From Promethearchaeota archaeon (lineage in GTDB: Archaea; Asgardarchaeota; Lokiarchaeia; Sigynarchaeales; SOKP01): a DNA stretch of 9,375 bases. The position numbers were made by a program, and so were the translations under genes. The stretch lies in assembly GCA_014729315.1 (NCBI GenBank), contig WJKD01000039.1, positions 1 to 9,375 of the forward strand, in the 5' to 3' direction. The notes under the pieces are model-generated. The model had not been told where the DNA came from and did no database searches. It was given only the letters and a program-made list of their open reading frames with translations. The number at the start of each line of letters is the position of its first letter. The first letter of the stretch is position 1. This document shows positions 7,235-9,375 of this stretch, one piece after another.

Positions 7235-7828
7235 TTAGTTTTCTGAGAGTTGAAAATCAATTCGAATGGTCGTATCGGAAATATTACTCGATTCTTGATT
7301 TAAAACAAATTTAAACTGCTTCTTCATTAAATATTCTAGAAATGATTTCACAAATAGGGAAAAATTATAATTTAATGAATGTATTCCGTAAATAAGAATA
7401 GAATTTTTATCGGTTCTGACATAATTTACTTTCTCGAACCAATTGGCCTCGCTTGGTCCTATTCCATCCTTAAAAGTTAGTAACATCGAATCCAAATCCT
7501 TTTTTGCTTTCTTATCGATTATGTGAATATTAAATTCATTTAACCAAACTTTGGCAATATCTTTCGCCAGATTTCTGATTTCATGCTCATTCGCAAAATT
7601 TAGAAGACCTTTCAATAAATTCTTTCCTATAAGCATAGTATCGGATTTGATTAACACCTCTTTAAGATTAACCCATTCGTTGAAAGAATTTCTTAAAAGT
7701 TCACTTTTATTAATATTCTTCTCTTTAGAAATCGCATCTATTTTTTGATAGGTATCTTCGTCTAGTCGCAAGCTCATAATATATGATTGCTTTTTTGATT
7801 TCTTCTTATCTATTTTCGTATTTGGCAT
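7235..7828 (-). CDS. Ribbon-helix-helix transcriptional regulator with unrecognised C-terminal domain
   Basis: A 197-residue protein. After a Lys-rich tail (1-15), residues 16-55 form a ribbon-helix-helix (CopG/Arc/NikR-type) DNA-binding domain: strand YIMSLRLD, helix A EDTYQKIDAISKEKN, the INKSELLR turn, then helix B NSFNEWVNL. RHH dimers insert the strand pair into the major groove of palindromic operators. The remaining 140 residues are an alpha/beta domain I do not recognise; it is not obviously the NikR ACT-like domain and lacks an evident His/Cys metal cluster. It may bind an effector or oligomerise. The ATG at 7828 is preceded by a TATA box and a GTGATA-N5-TATCAC palindrome, and the same element recurs before the symporter gene downstream, suggesting autoregulation and local control. 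DNA binding is fairly sure; ligand and mode are inference. Confidence 0.7.
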   Translation of the reverse strand: MPNTKIDKKKSKKQSYIMSLRLDEDTYQKIDAISKEKNINKSELLRNSFNEWVNLKEVLIKSDTMLIGKNLLKGLLNFANEHEIRNLAKDIAKVWLNEFNIHIIDKKAKKDLDSMLLTFKDGIGPSEANWFEKVNYVRTDKNSILIYGIHSLNYNFSLFVKSFLEYLMKKQFKFVLNQESSNISDTTIRIDFQLSEN

Positions 7829-7860
7829 CTATTATCAATTTATTATAATAAAAAGTAATT

Positions 7861-7868
7861 ATTTAAAT
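7861..7868 (-). promoter_or_regulatory. TATA box of the RHH regulator gene
   Basis: ATTTAAAT lies about 33 bp before the ATG at 7828, predicting a transcript start near 7838 and a leader of about 10 nt without a Shine-Dalgarno sequence. It sits just downstream (in the minus direction) of the operator at 7872-7888. Confidence 0.55.
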
Positions 7869-7871
7869 CTT

Positions 7872-7888
7872 GTGATACATATTATCAC
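7872..7888. promoter_or_regulatory. Operator palindrome upstream of the RHH regulator (site 1)
   Basis: GTGATACATATTATCAC is a perfect 6-bp inverted repeat with a 5-bp spacer. It abuts the regulator's TATA box and lies in the 157-bp divergent region shared with the sulfatase gene. A further half-site variant, GTAATA, follows at 7892-7897 and equals the reverse complement of the right arm of site 2. The symmetry and the near-copy at 7150-7166 point to a dimeric regulator, most simply the RHH protein itself. Confidence 0.65.
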
Positions 7889-7944
7889 GATGTAATATTT
7901 ATTAAAAAAAAATCATGTAATTAATTGTTAAAATGAATTCAACA

Positions 7945-7957
7945 AAATATATTTTAA
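7945..7957 (+). promoter_or_regulatory. Candidate TATA region of the sulfatase gene
   Basis: AAATATATTTTAA lies about 30-40 bp before the ATG at 7986 and would place transcription start near 7975-7980. The region is generally AT-rich, so the exact box is uncertain. It lies about 57 bp from operator site 1, so any regulation from that site would act from upstream of this promoter. Confidence 0.35.
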
Positions 7958-7974
7958 TAACCCCTAAACTATTA

Positions 7975-7981
7975 GAGATGA
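7975..7981 (+). promoter_or_regulatory. Shine-Dalgarno-like site of the sulfatase gene
   Basis: GAGATGA ends 4 nt before the ATG at 7986 and partly matches the anti-Shine-Dalgarno complement. It favours 7986 over the next in-frame ATG at 7998, although both precede the first conserved strand. If transcription starts near 7978 the site would be lost and the message near-leaderless. Confidence 0.4.
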
Positions 7982-7985
7982 GCTC

Positions 7986-9375
7986 ATGAGCGAAAAGATG
8001 AATGTATTATTTATTATTTCTGATCAACACCGGGCAGACCACATGAGTTGTTCAGGTCATAAAATTTTAAGAACACCTAATCTTGACCGATTCGCAAGCG
8101 AAGGAGTAAGATTTTCCAATGCATTCTGTACAAATCCAATGTGCATGCCAAATAGAGCGACACTTTTAACTGGGCTTTATCCTAATGTACATGGGGTTAG
8201 GAGCAATGGGATGATACTATCTGAAGATTTACCTACAATCACTCAAACCCTTGTTAATCGAGGTTGGCGCACAGCTGGTATTGGGAAATTTCACCATCAA
8301 TACGATTGCCCAGCATATCAAGTTAAGGAAGTAAAATCAGCTGAAAGTTTTTACGATTGGGTTTTTCCTGACGATTCAGTTTTCACACCTACTGGCGAAA
8401 ATTTTCCAATTCCCTACTACCATTATCAAGAGGTCGAAATGGTACTTGGTCACGGAACCGCTTTAGCAGGGCATTATATGGATTGGTTAGAAGAAAGATC
8501 TCCAAAACATGTAGAGACAATGAAAAAACGATGGCAAAATCTTGATGCGGCTTTTGGACCGTTTGTTGAAAGTGATTTGCCGGTAGATCTTTATCCAAAT
8601 GCATACATAGTGGAAGAAACTATAAATTTTCTTGAAAGACACGCTCGAGGCGATTACGGGGAAAAACCTTTTTATATTCATTGTTCTTTTCCAGATCCTC
8701 ATCATCCTCTTAATCCTCCGGGGAGATATAAAGAGATGTATAGTCCCGATAATGTCGAACTCCCTGCAAATTATGACGACTTAGAAAATTTGCGAGACCA
8801 TCCCTTTTTTAAAGACTATATCAATGTTATGCCTGGAGCTATGCTGAGAGAAACCAACGAAGTAGAGCTCCGAAAATTTATTGCCTACACATACGGTATT
8901 ATTTCTTTACTTGATGATAGCATCGGGCAAGTACTTGCCGCCATAGAAAAATTAGGATACGCTGACAATACCATAATAGTATATACGAGCGATCATGGAG
9001 ATTTAATGGGAGAACACGGAATGTTATTCAAAGGACCTTCTCCCTTTAATGGGGTTTTTCAAATTCCTATGATATGGAAGGTACCTGGGCTAACCAAACC
9101 CGCAGTCACAGACACTCTGATAAGTTCGATAGACTATCCTAAGACAATACTAAATTTATTAGGAATTCCTGAGAGAAAACATCCTCCCAATATGCAAGGA
9201 TATGATATGACGCCAGTTTTAAAAAATCCTAAAAAAAAAAAATTAAGAGATTGTTGTTTAATAGAGCATGATGAGGAAGTTGGTCCTAAGGGACCTCTGT
9301 TCTGTAGATTGAGGCATTTAATCACAGAAGATTACAAATTAAGTATTTATGAGGGTATAAGGGGATATGGAGATA
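7986..9375 (+). CDS. Type I sulfatase (Cys-type), C-terminus cut by the window edge
   Basis: Hydrolyses a sulfate ester using a formylglycine made from Cys53 of the C-M-P-N-R motif (53-57), followed by ATLLTG. Alkaline-phosphatase-fold residues are in place: Asp13 in ISDQHRAD (N-terminal metal site), Lys101 and His103 in GKFH, His239-His240 in FPDPHHP, Asp336-His337 in TSDHGD (metal site), and Lys349. 463 codons are present without a stop; the family runs about 450-550 residues, so little is missing. The start shows no signal peptide, only MSEKMNVLFIISDQ, whose hydrophobic stretch is the first beta strand, so the enzyme should be cytoplasmic. It needs a maturase (anSME or FGE), and none is in view. 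It is divergent from the RHH regulator and near a solute symporter. The substrate is unknown; phosphonate monoester hydrolases share this fold and motif. A 12-A run (9231-9242) keeps the frame. Confidence 0.9.
   Translation, partial: MSEKMNVLFIISDQHRADHMSCSGHKILRTPNLDRFASEGVRFSNAFCTNPMCMPNRATLLTGLYPNVHGVRSNGMILSEDLPTITQTLVNRGWRTAGIGKFHHQYDCPAYQVKEVKSAESFYDWVFPDDSVFTPTGENFPIPYYHYQEVEMVLGHGTALAGHYMDWLEERSPKHVETMKKRWQNLDAAFGPFVESDLPVDLYPNAYIVEETINFLERHARGDYGEKPFYIHCSFPDPHHPLNPPGRYKEMYSPDNVELPANYDDLENLRDHPFFKDYINVMPGAMLRETNEVELRKFIAYTYGIISLLDDSIGQVLAAIEKLGYADNTIIVYTSDHGDLMGEHGMLFKGPSPFNGVFQIPMIWKVPGLTKPAVTDTLISSIDYPKTILNLLGIPERKHPPNMQGYDMTPVLKNPKKKKLRDCCLIEHDEEVGPKGPLFCRLRHLITEDYKLSIYEGIRGYGD

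Noticed and set aside
8389..8705. Minus-strand reading frames of 71 and 72 codons
   Set aside because: Both are antisense to the well-conserved middle of the sulfatase, whose plus-strand frame includes the FPDPHHP motif; no motif or start signal supports the antisense frames.
9134..9325. Minus-strand reading frame of 63 codons near the right edge
   Set aside because: It is antisense to the C-terminal sulfatase region, which reads as sensible sulfatase sequence on the plus strand.
1..9375. CRISPR array, tRNA or rRNA genes
   Set aside because: No regularly spaced repeats and no cloverleaf or rRNA-like conserved blocks were seen on either strand in the intergenic regions.

Overview
The window looks like chromosomal DNA of an AT-rich archaeon, plausibly an Asgard-type (Lokiarchaeia-like) lineage, though no marker here proves the phylum. 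The case for Archaea is a TFIIB/TFB-like transcription factor gene, TATA boxes about 25-30 bp upstream of inferred transcript starts, an apparently near-leaderless ATPase gene, and T-rich termination tracts instead of hairpins. No rRNA, tRNA or CRISPR array was seen.

Layout. (1) 121-1283: a complete IS630-family insertion sequence on the minus strand, flanked by a TA duplication. Its transposase is split into two frames at an A8 tract containing the -1 slippery heptamer A AAA AAC. It is visibly more GC-rich than its surroundings, which suggests arrival from elsewhere. (2) 1284-1626: AT-rich spacer. (3) 1627-2592 (+): a divergent TFB-like protein with an N-terminal zinc ribbon and two degenerate cyclin-like repeats. 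(4) 2701-5568 (+): a full-length P2-type P-type ATPase with an intact catalytic core. Several membrane ion-binding residues are changed, so its ion is not predictable by analogy with calcium pumps. (5) 5641-7053 (-): a GPH/MelB-type MFS symporter, convergent with the ATPase. (6) 7235-7828 (-): a ribbon-helix-helix (RHH) regulator with an unrecognised C-terminal domain. (7) 7986-end (+): a type I sulfatase with a Cys-type formylglycine motif, divergent from the regulator and cut by the window edge.

How the genes may work together. Genes 5-7 look like one small catabolic locus: import of a small, perhaps sulfated, solute by the symporter, intracellular ester cleavage by the signal-peptide-less sulfatase, and control by the RHH protein. 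The strongest support is a shared promoter element of about 31-33 bp. A palindrome of the form GTGATA-N5-TATYAC sits directly upstream of an ATTTAAAT TATA box in front of both the regulator gene and the symporter gene. The regulator therefore probably controls itself and the transporter, and perhaps the divergent sulfatase. The solute and the regulator's ligand are unknown.
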